Part shown: one piece after another, positions 7,190 through 14,900 of the stretch
Layout: each line of letters starts with the position of its first letter
How positions within the stretch are numbered: the stretch's first letter is position 1
Assembly (NCBI RefSeq): GCF_036565765.1
Contig: NZ_DATCXP010000043.1
Reading direction: 5' to 3' (one strand)
Origin: Terrimesophilobacter sp036565765
GTDB taxonomy: Bacteria > Actinomycetota > Actinomycetes > Actinomycetales > Microbacteriaceae
DNA length: 15,420 nucleotides
Translations under genes and position numbers: made by a program
The notes under the pieces: generated by a model
Seen by the model: only the letters and a program-made list of their open reading frames with translations
Databases searched by the model: none
Told to the model about the DNA's origin: nothing

Positions 7190-8011
7190 GTGACACTGGC
7201 GTCCACCATCGAACCGCCCCAGGCCCCGGAACGAACACCGGTCCTGAGTCTTCGCGGAATCTCCAAGAGCTTCGGGGCTGTCCAGGCCCTCACCGACGTC
7301 GACCTCGACATCTTCCCCAGCGAGGTCGTCGCGATCGTCGGGGACAACGGCGCGGGCAAGTCGACGCTCGTCAAGATCCTCGCCGGGGTGCACGGGTCGG
7401 ATGCCGGGACCATCACCTTCGGCGGCCGCCAGGTGTCGATCCCCACGCCCGCTGCCGCCCGGGCCCTCGGCCTCGCCACCGTCTTCCAGGACCTCTCCCT
7501 GTGCGACAACCTCGACGTCGTGTCGAACCTGTTCCTCGGTCGCGAAGTGGGAGGTTTCGCTCTCGACGAGGAGGAGATGGAGAAGCACTCCTGGACCCTC
7601 CTGCGCCAGCTCTCGGCGAAGATCCCCTCGGTGCGGATCGCTGTCGCCTCGCTCTCCGGAGGTCAGCGCCAGACCGTGGCCATCGCCCGCTCCCTGATCG
7701 GCGACCCGCAGGTCGTCATCCTGGACGAGCCGACCGCGGCGCTCGGCGTCGCCCAGACCGCAGAAGTGCTGAACCTCATCGAGAACCTGCGGGAACGCGG
7801 CCTCGGTGTCGTGCTGATCAGCCACAACATGGCGGATGTCCAGGCCGTAGCCGACCGCGTGGTCGTGCTGCGCCTCGGTCGCAACAACGGAGACTTCCGC
7901 ATCCCCGACGTCAGCTACGAGGAGATCATCTCCGCCATCACCGGCGCAACGGACAACGCCGTCACGCGCCGGGCCACCGCGCACGGATCACACGAGGACA
8001 GCAACTCATGA
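7190..8011 (+). CDS. Sugar ABC transporter ATP-binding protein, single-domain (FrcA/XylG-like)
   Basis: 273 residues with one complete nucleotide-binding domain: Walker A GDNGAGKST (51-59), Q-loop Gln100 in TVFQDLSL, signature LSGGQ (155-159), Walker B VVILDE (Glu180) and H-loop His212 in LISHN. It energises import at the inner face of the membrane. CUT2 ATPases such as XylG, RbsA and MglA are usually about 500 residues with two ABC domains; this one is the half-size type like FrcA, which would work as a homodimer. The LDEPTAALGVAQT segment is typical of that group. The GTG start at 7190 is preceded by AAAGGAGA (7178-7185). Its TGA overlaps the permease ATG as ATGA (8008-8011), indicating translational coupling. 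Confidence 0.93.
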   Translation: MTLASTIEPPQAPERTPVLSLRGISKSFGAVQALTDVDLDIFPSEVVAIVGDNGAGKSTLVKILAGVHGSDAGTITFGGRQVSIPTPAAARALGLATVFQDLSLCDNLDVVSNLFLGREVGGFALDEEEMEKHSWTLLRQLSAKIPSVRIAVASLSGGQRQTVAIARSLIGDPQVVILDEPTAALGVAQTAEVLNLIENLRERGLGVVLISHNMADVQAVADRVVVLRLGRNNGDFRIPDVSYEEIISAITGATDNAVTRRATAHGSHEDSNS

Positions 8012-9264
8012 CGAACAGCAAGACCGAGACGCCCGCGGAACTCGCGGCCGACATCCGCGATGAACGCCTGATCCACCATGAGGGCCTCGCCGGCGCGGTG
8101 CGCGCCTTCTTCCTTCGGGTGCGCGGCGGTGACCTCGGTTCGCTTCCGGTCGTCATCGGGCTCGTGCTCATCTGGGCCATCTTCCAGATCCTGAACCACA
8201 ACTTCCTGTCCTCGCAGAACCTGGTCGACCTCACGATGCAGAGCGCGGCGACGGGAACGATCGCGATCGGCGTCGTTCTCGTGCTGCTCATCGCTCAGAT
8301 CGACCTCTCGGTCGGCTCGATCAGCGGGCTTTCTGCGGCGATCCTCGCGGTGGGGATGACGCACCTGGGCTGGCCGATCTGGCTCTCGATCGTCGTCGCG
8401 CTCGCGGTGGCCGCCGCCATCGGACTCCTCTACGGTCTCCTCTACACCCGCTTCGGCGTCCCCACCTTCGTGATCACCCTGGCCGGCCTGCTCGCGGTGC
8501 TCGGCCTGCAACTGAGGGTGCTCGGCCCGAACGGTTCGATCAATCTCCCTTACGAGTCCTGGATCGTTCAGCTCGGCACCTCGATGTTCTTCCCGCCCTG
8601 GGCCGCATACGGCCTTGCGGTCATCGCCGCGCTCGGGATGTTCCTGTCCGACTGGTTCCGTGCCAGGAGGCGCGTCAAGGCCGGACTGACCGGCGGCTCC
8701 GTGTCGATCATGTTCATCAAGGCCGGGCTCCTCCTGGCCCTGCTGCTCGTCGTCGTCTGGTATCTCGCGACGACGCGAGGTGTCGGGGTCATGTTCGCCA
8801 TGTTCGTCGCCCTCGTCGTCATCATGAACTTCTTTCTCACGCGCACCCGCTGGGGGCGCGCCGTCTACGCGATCGGCGGCAACGTCGAGGCGGCCAGGCG
8901 CGCGGGCATCAAGGTGGACCGGATCGTCATCTCGGTCCTCGTGCTCGGCACCCTGTTCGCGGCCACCGGCGGCCTGTTCGCCACGGGCAGGCTCACGGCG
9001 GCGACGCTCTCGAGCGGCGCCGGCGACGTGAACCTGCTGGCGATCGCCGCAGCGGTCATCGGCGGAACCAGCCTGTTCGGCGGACGCGGCAGCGCCTATT
9101 CCGCCCTCCTCGGGATCTTCGTCATCCAGTCGATCTCGAACGGTCTCTCGCTGCTCAACCTCGACTCGTCGATCCGCTACATGATCACCGGCGCGGTGCT
9201 TCTGCTGGCCGTCATCATCGACGCGCTGTCCAGACGCTCCCGCGCACTGCACGGCCAGGCATAG
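8008..9264 (+). CDS. Sugar ABC transporter permease, XylH-like
   Basis: 418 residues, strongly hydrophobic, with about ten membrane segments from residue 46 onward after a charged cytoplasmic N-terminus. It carries the CUT2 permease features AQIDLSVGSISG (96-107), GVPTFVITLAG (150-160) and the ATPase-contact loop GDVNLLAIAAAVIGGTSLFGG (339-359). A charged segment near 215-228 (DWFRARRRVKAG) fits the long XylH-type loop. GAGGA at 7994-7998 lies 9 nt before the ATG, and the start overlaps the ATPase stop. With the binding protein and ATPase it makes a complete importer. The gene ends convergent to the acyl-CoA oxidase gene across a repeat array. Xylose is likely but not proved. Confidence 0.93.
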   Translation: MTNSKTETPAELAADIRDERLIHHEGLAGAVRAFFLRVRGGDLGSLPVVIGLVLIWAIFQILNHNFLSSQNLVDLTMQSAATGTIAIGVVLVLLIAQIDLSVGSISGLSAAILAVGMTHLGWPIWLSIVVALAVAAAIGLLYGLLYTRFGVPTFVITLAGLLAVLGLQLRVLGPNGSINLPYESWIVQLGTSMFFPPWAAYGLAVIAALGMFLSDWFRARRRVKAGLTGGSVSIMFIKAGLLLALLLVVVWYLATTRGVGVMFAMFVALVVIMNFFLTRTRWGRAVYAIGGNVEAARRAGIKVDRIVISVLVLGTLFAATGGLFATGRLTAATLSSGAGDVNLLAIAAAVIGGTSLFGGRGSAYSALLGIFVIQSISNGLSLLNLDSSIRYMITGAVLLLAVIIDALSRRSRALHGQA

Positions 9265-9297
9265 CCGGCATCATCCCGGCGTTGGCCCGCCCGCGGC

Positions 9298-9456
9298 GGT
9301 CTCGACAGGCTCGACCCGAGAAGTGAGCGGTAACTTGTCCCGTTCCCTGAGGTCTCGACAGGCTCGACCCGAGAAGAAATCGGCAACCCATCCCGTTCCC
9401 TGAGGTCTCGACAGGCTCGACCGGAGAAGGGAGCAGCACCCCCTCCCGCTCCCTCC
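9298..9456. repeat. 53-bp tandem repeat, three units with variable cores
   Basis: Units start at 9298, 9351 and 9404, each opening with GGTCTCGACAGGCTCGACC. Units 1 and 2 are identical over the first 26 bases and the last 13 (TCCCGTTCCCTGA), while the central 14 bases differ in about half their positions. Unit 3 is more diverged and runs into the hairpin at 9447. The array fills the gap between the converging permease and acyl-CoA oxidase genes. Segments related to it in reverse orientation occur at 11677-11720. Confidence 0.85.
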
Positions 9457-9466
9457 TCAGGGAGCG
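9447..9466 (-). terminator. Stem-loop directly after the acyl-CoA oxidase stop codon
   Basis: CGCTCCCT-CCTC-AGGGAGCG is a perfect 8-bp stem with a 4-nt loop. It ends one base from the stop codon at 9467-9469 and is the same element as at 2661-2680. Placement at the 3' end of a gene, between converging genes, supports a terminator or mRNA-end role. No U-tract is present. Confidence 0.55.
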
Positions 9467-11569
9467 TCAGCGCTTCTTCTTCGGCCTGAGCGACTTCTCG
9501 GGGACGGGAGCATCGCCGGACGCCGCGAGCTCGCGGTAATACGCGCGCGCCTCATCCTGCCGCTCGGCCTCGATCCCGGTCGCGATCGTCGCGCGCAGGT
9601 GCTCCGGCTCGTAGCCGAACGCGTCGACGAGATCCTGCGCGTGCGGGCGCAGCCTGGCGAGGAGTCGGTCGATGTAGGCCGTGATGGCCTGGGCGCGCTG
9701 CGGGGAGAGGCGCCCGTGGATGAGGTACCAGGCCAGGTGCTTCTCGACAAGCCCGAGTCCGAACACGTCGTGCAGCCAGGAGAGCACCTGCTTCGTCCCG
9801 GCATCCTCGACGTTCTCGAGCGCGCGCGTGAACGCCTCCCACTGCAGCAGCTCCGCGTGGGCGCGGGCCGCCTCGATGAGCTCGTTCTGCTGCGAGTTGA
9901 ACAGTTCCGCGGCATCCTTCTTCGACATCCTCGAGGCCGGGCGCAGGCGCCCAGCGAGCTCGGAGACCATCGTCTCCACCCGATCGGTCAGCAGTTCACG
10001 CTGCACGTTCGTCTCGCGCAACTCCTTCACGCTGCGGGCGGTCGACCCGAAGTCCCGGATGGTCTGGGCCACCGTCCGCAGGCCCGTCCCGTGGTAAGCG
10101 CGGTCGGCCGCCTGCACGACGACGTACCGGGCGAGCGCCCCGGCATCCGCGTCCCGGAACTTCGAGCTGTAGTCGGTGAGCAGTCGCTTCGCGACGAGCT
10201 GCAGCAGCACGTTGTTGTCCCCCTCGAACGTCACGTACACGTCGAGGTCGGCGCGCAGCCCGACCAGGCGGTTCTCGGCCATGAAGCCGGCGCCACCGCA
10301 GGCCTCCCTCGCCTCCTGCAGCGTGTCGAGCGCGTGCCAGGTGGACAGCGGCTTGAGCGCGGCGGCGAGGGTCTCGAGGTCCTGACGGTCGTCGTCGGTG
10401 TCGGCCTTGCCGCTGAACACGGAGTCGAACTTCACCAGCAGCTCGTCGTGGGCGAAGGTCTGCGCGTAGGTCGTGGCGAGGCGCGTCAGGAGTCGGCGCT
10501 GGTGGCGCTGGTAGTCGAGAAGAACCTGCTCCTCGTCGCTTCCTGCGGTGAACTGGCGGCGCTGGTTGCCGTAGGTCACGGCGATCGTGAGCCCCATGGC
10601 GGATGCCGCGGTCGCGGCGCCATCGAGCGAGACGCGGCCCTGCACGAGGGTTCCGAGCATCGTGAAGAAGCGGCGCCCCGGACTGTCGATCGCGGAGCTG
10701 TAGCTGCCGTCCTCGGCGACGTCGCCGTACTTGTTGAGCAGGTTCACACGGGGGACTCGCACCATCGTGAAATGCAGCGTTCCGTTGTCGATGCCGTTCA
10801 GCCCGCCCTTGAAGCCATCGTCCTGACCGCCGACGCCGGTCAGGAATCCGTTGTCGTCGCGGATCGGAACGTAGAACGCGTGAACACCGTGGCTCACCCC
10901 GCCGGTCACGAGCTGGGCGAACACGACGGCGGCCCTGCCGTCCCGCCCGGCGTTCCCGATGTACTCCTTCCACGCGGCACGGAACGGCGTGTTGATGACG
11001 AACTCCTGCGCCCCCGCGTCGTAGGTCGCGGTCGTGGCGATGCTCGCGACATCCGAGCCGTGCCCGATCTCGGTCATCGCGAACGCGCCGGGCACCTTGA
11101 GGCTCATGAGATCCGGCAGCAGGCCGAGGTGCCGCTCGGTGCCGAGCTGCACGATCGCAGAACCGAACAGCCCCCACTGCACTCCGGCCTTGATCTGCAG
11201 GGAGGGGTCGGCGCTCACGAGCTCGCCGAATGCGGCGATGTTGGCACCGTTGTCCTCCTGTCCGCCGACGGACTTCGGGAAGGCGCGCTTCACGTCGCCG
11301 TGCTCCACGAGCAGTTGGAGCTGCTCCAGAACGCGCTCGCGCTGCTCGGCGAGCGTGAGGCCATCCTGGCGGTGCAGGGCGGGATCCTTGACGAACTCGC
11401 GAGCCTGCCGGCGCACGTCCGCCCAGGTGCCGAGAAGTTGCCGATTCAGGCTCGCCACGTCGACGGATGCCGGGGTGCCGTGCTCCGCGGCGGCCGTGTC
11501 GAGATGCCTGTCGACCTCGGCGGAGATCTGAGTGCGTGTCTTCTTCGTCCGCGGCGCGGTGTCGACCAT
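9467..11569 (-). CDS. Acyl-CoA oxidase / acyl-CoA dehydrogenase family flavoprotein
   Basis: 700 residues, the length of acyl-CoA oxidases (about 650-700) rather than ordinary acyl-CoA dehydrogenases (about 380). It is expected to introduce the trans-2 double bond into acyl-CoA in beta-oxidation using FAD, with O2 as acceptor if a true oxidase. Visible: a helical N-terminal domain; the FAD/substrate beta-domain with FAMTEIGHGSDVASIATTATYD (163-184); GGLNGIDNGTLHFTMVRVPR (255-274); and a helical C-terminal part with ACGGAGFMAENRLVGLRADLD (423-443). TFEGDNN (447-453) follows, where Glu449 sits at the position known as catalytic base in acyl-CoA oxidases. The ATG at 11569 has AAGGG 7 nt upstream (11577-11581); the frame stays open further upstream only into repeat DNA. 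Probably cytoplasmic. Oxidase against dehydrogenase activity cannot be told from sequence. Confidence 0.9.
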   Translation of the reverse strand: MVDTAPRTKKTRTQISAEVDRHLDTAAAEHGTPASVDVASLNRQLLGTWADVRRQAREFVKDPALHRQDGLTLAEQRERVLEQLQLLVEHGDVKRAFPKSVGGQEDNGANIAAFGELVSADPSLQIKAGVQWGLFGSAIVQLGTERHLGLLPDLMSLKVPGAFAMTEIGHGSDVASIATTATYDAGAQEFVINTPFRAAWKEYIGNAGRDGRAAVVFAQLVTGGVSHGVHAFYVPIRDDNGFLTGVGGQDDGFKGGLNGIDNGTLHFTMVRVPRVNLLNKYGDVAEDGSYSSAIDSPGRRFFTMLGTLVQGRVSLDGAATAASAMGLTIAVTYGNQRRQFTAGSDEEQVLLDYQRHQRRLLTRLATTYAQTFAHDELLVKFDSVFSGKADTDDDRQDLETLAAALKPLSTWHALDTLQEAREACGGAGFMAENRLVGLRADLDVYVTFEGDNNVLLQLVAKRLLTDYSSKFRDADAGALARYVVVQAADRAYHGTGLRTVAQTIRDFGSTARSVKELRETNVQRELLTDRVETMVSELAGRLRPASRMSKKDAAELFNSQQNELIEAARAHAELLQWEAFTRALENVEDAGTKQVLSWLHDVFGLGLVEKHLAWYLIHGRLSPQRAQAITAYIDRLLARLRPHAQDLVDAFGYEPEHLRATIATGIEAERQDEARAYYRELAASGDAPVPEKSLRPKKKR

Positions 11570-11676
11570 GAGTGTGCCCTTCTCGATGCTGCTGCGGATT
11601 AACGCTATGCACGAGGGCAGTCGAGCGAAAATGTGCAGTGCCTGAACTACAAAGGTTGGCCGGAACCGGGCGTCGG

Positions 11677-11720
11677 CCCTGTCGAGACCTGACGAAGCGT
11701 CGCACGTCTCGGGTCGAGCC
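11677..11720 (-). repeat. Reverse-orientation, permuted relative of the 53-bp repeat
   Basis: On the minus strand GGCTCGACCCGAGA comes first and AGGTCTCGACAGGG second. These are the two conserved blocks of the 9298 array in the order found across a unit-unit junction, with about 15 unrelated bases between them. It is probably a remnant or insertion of the same repeat family in the opposite orientation. Confidence 0.65.
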
Positions 11721-11726
11721 GGAACC

Positions 11727-11765
11727 GCTCCCTGAGGTGCGAGCGGAGCGAGCCTCGAAGGGAGC
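11727..11765. repeat. Palindromic repeat with bulged stem
   Basis: GCTCCCT (11727-11733) pairs with AGGGAGC (11759-11765), and GAGG (11734-11737) pairs with CCTC (11753-11756) after a 2-nt bulge. The 15-nt loop carries the near-duplicated GCGAGCG/GAGCGAG. The shape is that of REP-type elements; no function is shown. Confidence 0.65.
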
Positions 11766-11772
11766 CCACCGA

Positions 11773-11819
11773 CAAGCCCCCTTCGAGACGGTCGCTGACG
11801 CTCCCTCCTCAGGGAGCGG
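11773..11819. repeat. Dispersed 47-bp intergenic repeat, copy 2
   Basis: Same orientation as 2635-2681 with a single mismatch at 11798. It includes the perfect hairpin CGCTCCCT-CCTC-AGGGAGCG at 11799-11818. As in copy 1, it is followed at once by a tandem repeat of about 32 bp and then by the stop codon of a minus-strand gene. Confidence 0.85.
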
Positions 11820-11821
11820 CG

Positions 11822-11885
11822 ACGCGACTGCACGCGTTCCCCAGGGAGAGGCAACGCGACCGCACGCGTTCCCCAGTGAGAGGCA
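11822..11885. repeat. 32-bp tandem repeat, two units
   Basis: Units 11822-11853 and 11854-11885 match at 30 of 32 positions (T/C at 11829/11861, G/T at 11845/11877). Each contains GCACGCGTTCCCCAG. The layout resembles the 31-bp units at 2670-2731: a CYCAGGG-like block, a variable stretch, then CGCRCGC. The two arrays may therefore be diverged copies of one element. Confidence 0.8.
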
Positions 11886-11889
11886 ACGA

Positions 11890-11924
11890 GGCTGGCGCTC
11901 CCTCAGGGAGCGGCAACGCCAGCC
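11890..11924 (-). terminator. Stem-loop after the nuclease/nucleotidase stop codon
   Basis: Outer arms GGCTGG (11890-11895) and CCAGCC (11919-11924) enclose an inner stem CGCTCCC/GGGAGCG (11896-11902, 11906-11912) with a TCA loop and one bulge. The structure begins 11 nt past the stop codon at 11936-11938 in the direction of transcription. It lacks a U-tract. A terminator role is inferred from position. Confidence 0.6.
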
Positions 11925-11935
11925 CCGAAGGGCGC

Positions 11936-14900
11936 TCAGTACACGAGCAGCGGGAGACTGATCGAGCTCGACGGGTTCAGAGTGTCGCTGCCGGCGTACT
12001 CCGCATGCAGCCAGTGGATGCCGCGATCGAATCCCGCAAGCTTGACCTTCGCCCTTCCGTGGTCGCCCGGTTCGAGCGTTGCGGTCGCGATCGCCGTGTC
12101 ACCGTCGTAGATCGTGACCTCTCCGGTCGGCTCGACCCCGTCCGCCGTCACGATGACCGTGTACTGCACGGCCTTGTTCTCCTTGACGAAGAGCCTGTTC
12201 GCGAAGCCGAAGGTGTGGCTGTCGATCTTCTCGACCGGCGGAGCGGTCACGGTGACCGGAATGTCGATCGTGGTCCCCGTCTCCGGAACGCTCACGGTCA
12301 GCACGAGCGTGCCGCTCGCGTCGGACGGGACCGTGATGGTCACGCTCGCGCGCCCGACCTCATCCGTCGTGTCGACGATCGTCGGATCGATCGGGGCACT
12401 GGCGAGTTCGGTCCCCCCCGCGCTCACGACGGCGGTTCCCGCGTTCGGCTCCCCGTTGCTGAACAGCAGCGATGAGAGATCGAGCGTGAGCGAGTCGCCA
12501 GGCGCCACCTCGGGGGCGGACAGCTTCACACCGACCGCGCGCTGCTTGTAGTCGGGACTCGCCACCGGATTCGCCACGAAGTAGTCGACCATGGACTGCA
12601 GGTCGACCTTGCCGGAGTCCGCCGCATTCGCCCCTTGGCTCAGGGTCGTGAAGTTGTCACCTCCGGCAGCCAGGAACGAGTTCACGGTGACCTTGTAGCT
12701 CGCGGCCGGATCGATGAGCACGCCGTTCAGGTACATCGCGTCGATGCGATCGCCGGCCGCGGCGCTCGGATCGTAGCTGTACTTGAAACCGTCGGAGACG
12801 CCGAGCTTCAGGAACGGACGGCTCGCGGTGGCGGGTTGCCACTGCTCCTCGAGCACCTGCTTCAGCTGCGCCCCCGTGAGGTCCATGGTCACGAGCGTGT
12901 TCGCGAACGGCTGGACGACCGCGGCCTCCTTGTAGGTGAGGTTGCCGTCCGGATCCGTCGCCCCCGTACCCGCGAACTTCAGGTCGGCACGCAGGCCGCC
13001 CGGGTTCATGAGTGCGATCTGCGATCCTGCGGACTGAGTCGCCCAGAGTTGAACGTCGGCGACGAAGTTGCCGAGCGGAGACTCGCCACCGCGGTTCTCG
13101 GATGGCGTCGCCGTCTGCTTGGCCCGGTTGAAGTCCGCCGTGATCTCGCCGACCTTCACGGCGCCCTTCACATCGGCGAGCGCGACCGCGTCGGCGACGA
13201 TCTGCGCGACCTCGGGGTCGGGCGGGAATGCCCCGAACAGCGGGAGAACCTCGGAGTCGATGCTCAGGAGCTCGCCCGTCGTCGGATCGACCGACAGGTT
13301 CATGTGCCCGTACTTCTCGCCGTACTGGCCCTCGGAGATGACCGGGCGCGACCGGTCGGTTCCCGGGATCGGAATCGAGTGGTTATAGGCCTGATGGGTG
13401 TGACCGGAGACGATCGCGTCGACGTTCGCGTCGACGCCGTTCACGATGTGGCCCATCGGGGTGTCGCCGGTGGCGTCCTCCAGGGCAGGAGAGCCGGCGC
13501 CCTCGTGCACGAGCAGCACGATGACGTCCGCCTCGCCGTTCGCCTGGTTTCCGTCGCTGAGCTCATCGGCGACGCGGTTCACGGCGGTCGGGATGTCTCC
13601 GAAGGTCAGGTTCGCGATGCCGGCCGGGCTCACCAGCGACGGCATCTCCGTCGTCACCGCACCGATGAACCCGACGGTCACCCCGCCGACGGTGGACAGC
13701 GAGTAGCCGTCATAGGCCGGGTCGCCGGTCGCCTTGTCGTAGATGTTCGCGCCGAGGTACGGCCAGTCGGCCGCCGGCAGGATGCGGCCGTCAACATCCG
13801 CCTGCCCCTGGTCGAACTCGTGGTTGCCGAACGCGCTCGCGTCGAGGCCGATCGCATTGAGGGCGTCGATCGTCGGCTGGTCGTCCTGGATGAACGAGGT
13901 GAACGTTGACGCACCGATGTTGTCACCGGCGGAGACGAACAGCGTGTTCGGGTTCGCGGCGCGGTAGGAGTCGACCATGCCGCCGAGCACGGCGGCTCCC
14001 GCGGCAGGCGCGGAGGCCTCGAGGCGCCCGTGGAAGTCATTGATCGAGACGATATCGATGTCGACCGGTGGTGCCACCGCAGCGACGCCCACCTTGATCG
14101 GATCGTGGTCGCTCGACCGGTATGGCGTTCCCGCCTCGGCCGCACCGAAGGCGTACCCGCGGTCGGACCATTCTGGCGCGTTGATGGCCCACGCCCCGAC
14201 CCCGGTGATGGAGGGGGCGAGCGATGCCGACGCGAACGCATGGTCGAGCGAGCCGAGCTCCCCGTCGAAGGTGTAGCTGTACTGGTTGTCGGTCTTGGTC
14301 GGGAGCAGGTCGACGAACCCGGCAGCGGTGATCGCCTGGACCGGGTCCTCCTGCGCGTAGGAGTTGAAATCGCCGAGCATCATGATGTCCGGCCCCTTCG
14401 CCGGATCTGCGGCGATCCCGGCGGCGAACGCGAGCACGCTGTTCGCCTGCTCGACCCGCTCGGCGTTGAAGAAGCCCTGACCGTCCGCCGGCTCGGCCGG
14501 TGGCGGGGTTCCGCCCGGCGAGCTCTTCGACTTGAAGTGGTTGGCGATGACCGTGACGGTCCTGCCGTCGATCTCGAAGGTCTGGGCGATCGGCTCGCGC
14601 GCGATGTCCCACACGGTCTCATCGATGTCGGCGAAGCTCGCGCCGACCGGCGTGACTGACGCGTTCTTGTAGATGATCGCGTTCGTGATGAAGTCCGTCG
14701 TCGCCGCGGCATCCGCGAGCGAGGCCGGGGTCGGCACGTAGCTCCAGACGTTGCTGCCCGCCGCCGCATTCAGTCCGGCGACGAGGTCGGCGAGCGCGGT
14801 GTCGACCGGGTCGCCGAGCTTGATCGAGTTCTCGATCTCCATGAGCGTTACGACGTTCGCGTCGAGCCCGTTGATGGCCGCGACGATCTTGGACTTCTGG

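Larger units (their letters stand above)
11570..11935. other. Non-coding region between acyl-CoA oxidase and nuclease genes
   Basis: This 366-bp gap holds no convincing gene. Bases 11570-11660 are the acyl-CoA oxidase leader; GTTAAT and CATAGC on the minus strand (around 11595-11608) are possible -10 boxes, but neither has a good -35 partner. From 11677 to 11924 the region is almost wholly repeats and hairpins, listed separately. Confidence 0.6.

Noticed and set aside
5990..7984. Minus-strand open frame of 664 codons opposite the binding protein and ATPase genes
   Set aside because: It crosses the intercistronic hairpin and mirrors two clear genes; the composition is Asp/Gly/Val/Arg-rich without motifs.
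7144..9264. Possible ATPase-permease fusion read from one long plus-strand frame starting at 7144
   Set aside because: Only the part from ATG 8008 on is permease; before that the frame is out of phase with the clear ATPase frame 7190-8011. The ATGA overlap at 8008-8011 shows two separate genes.
9298..9456. Possible small CRISPR array
   Set aside because: There are only three units, the variable core is about 14 bp and partly similar between units, and no cas gene is present. It fits an intergenic tandem repeat.
9599..11602. Plus-strand open frame of 667 codons opposite the acyl-CoA oxidase gene
   Set aside because: It covers the oxidase gene almost exactly in the antisense direction, has no ribosome site of note and shows no domain.
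11570..11854. N-terminal extension of the acyl-CoA oxidase by 95 codons
   Set aside because: The extra sequence would translate the palindromic repeats into Arg/Pro/Ser-rich protein, while ATG 11569 has a properly spaced AAGGG and begins a plausible protein.
12635..13909. Plus-strand open frame of 424 codons opposite the nuclease/nucleotidase gene
   Set aside because: It lies wholly inside a gene with intact NDFHG, GNHEFD and GHTH motifs; the antisense translation is Arg/Val/Asp-rich and unrecognisable.
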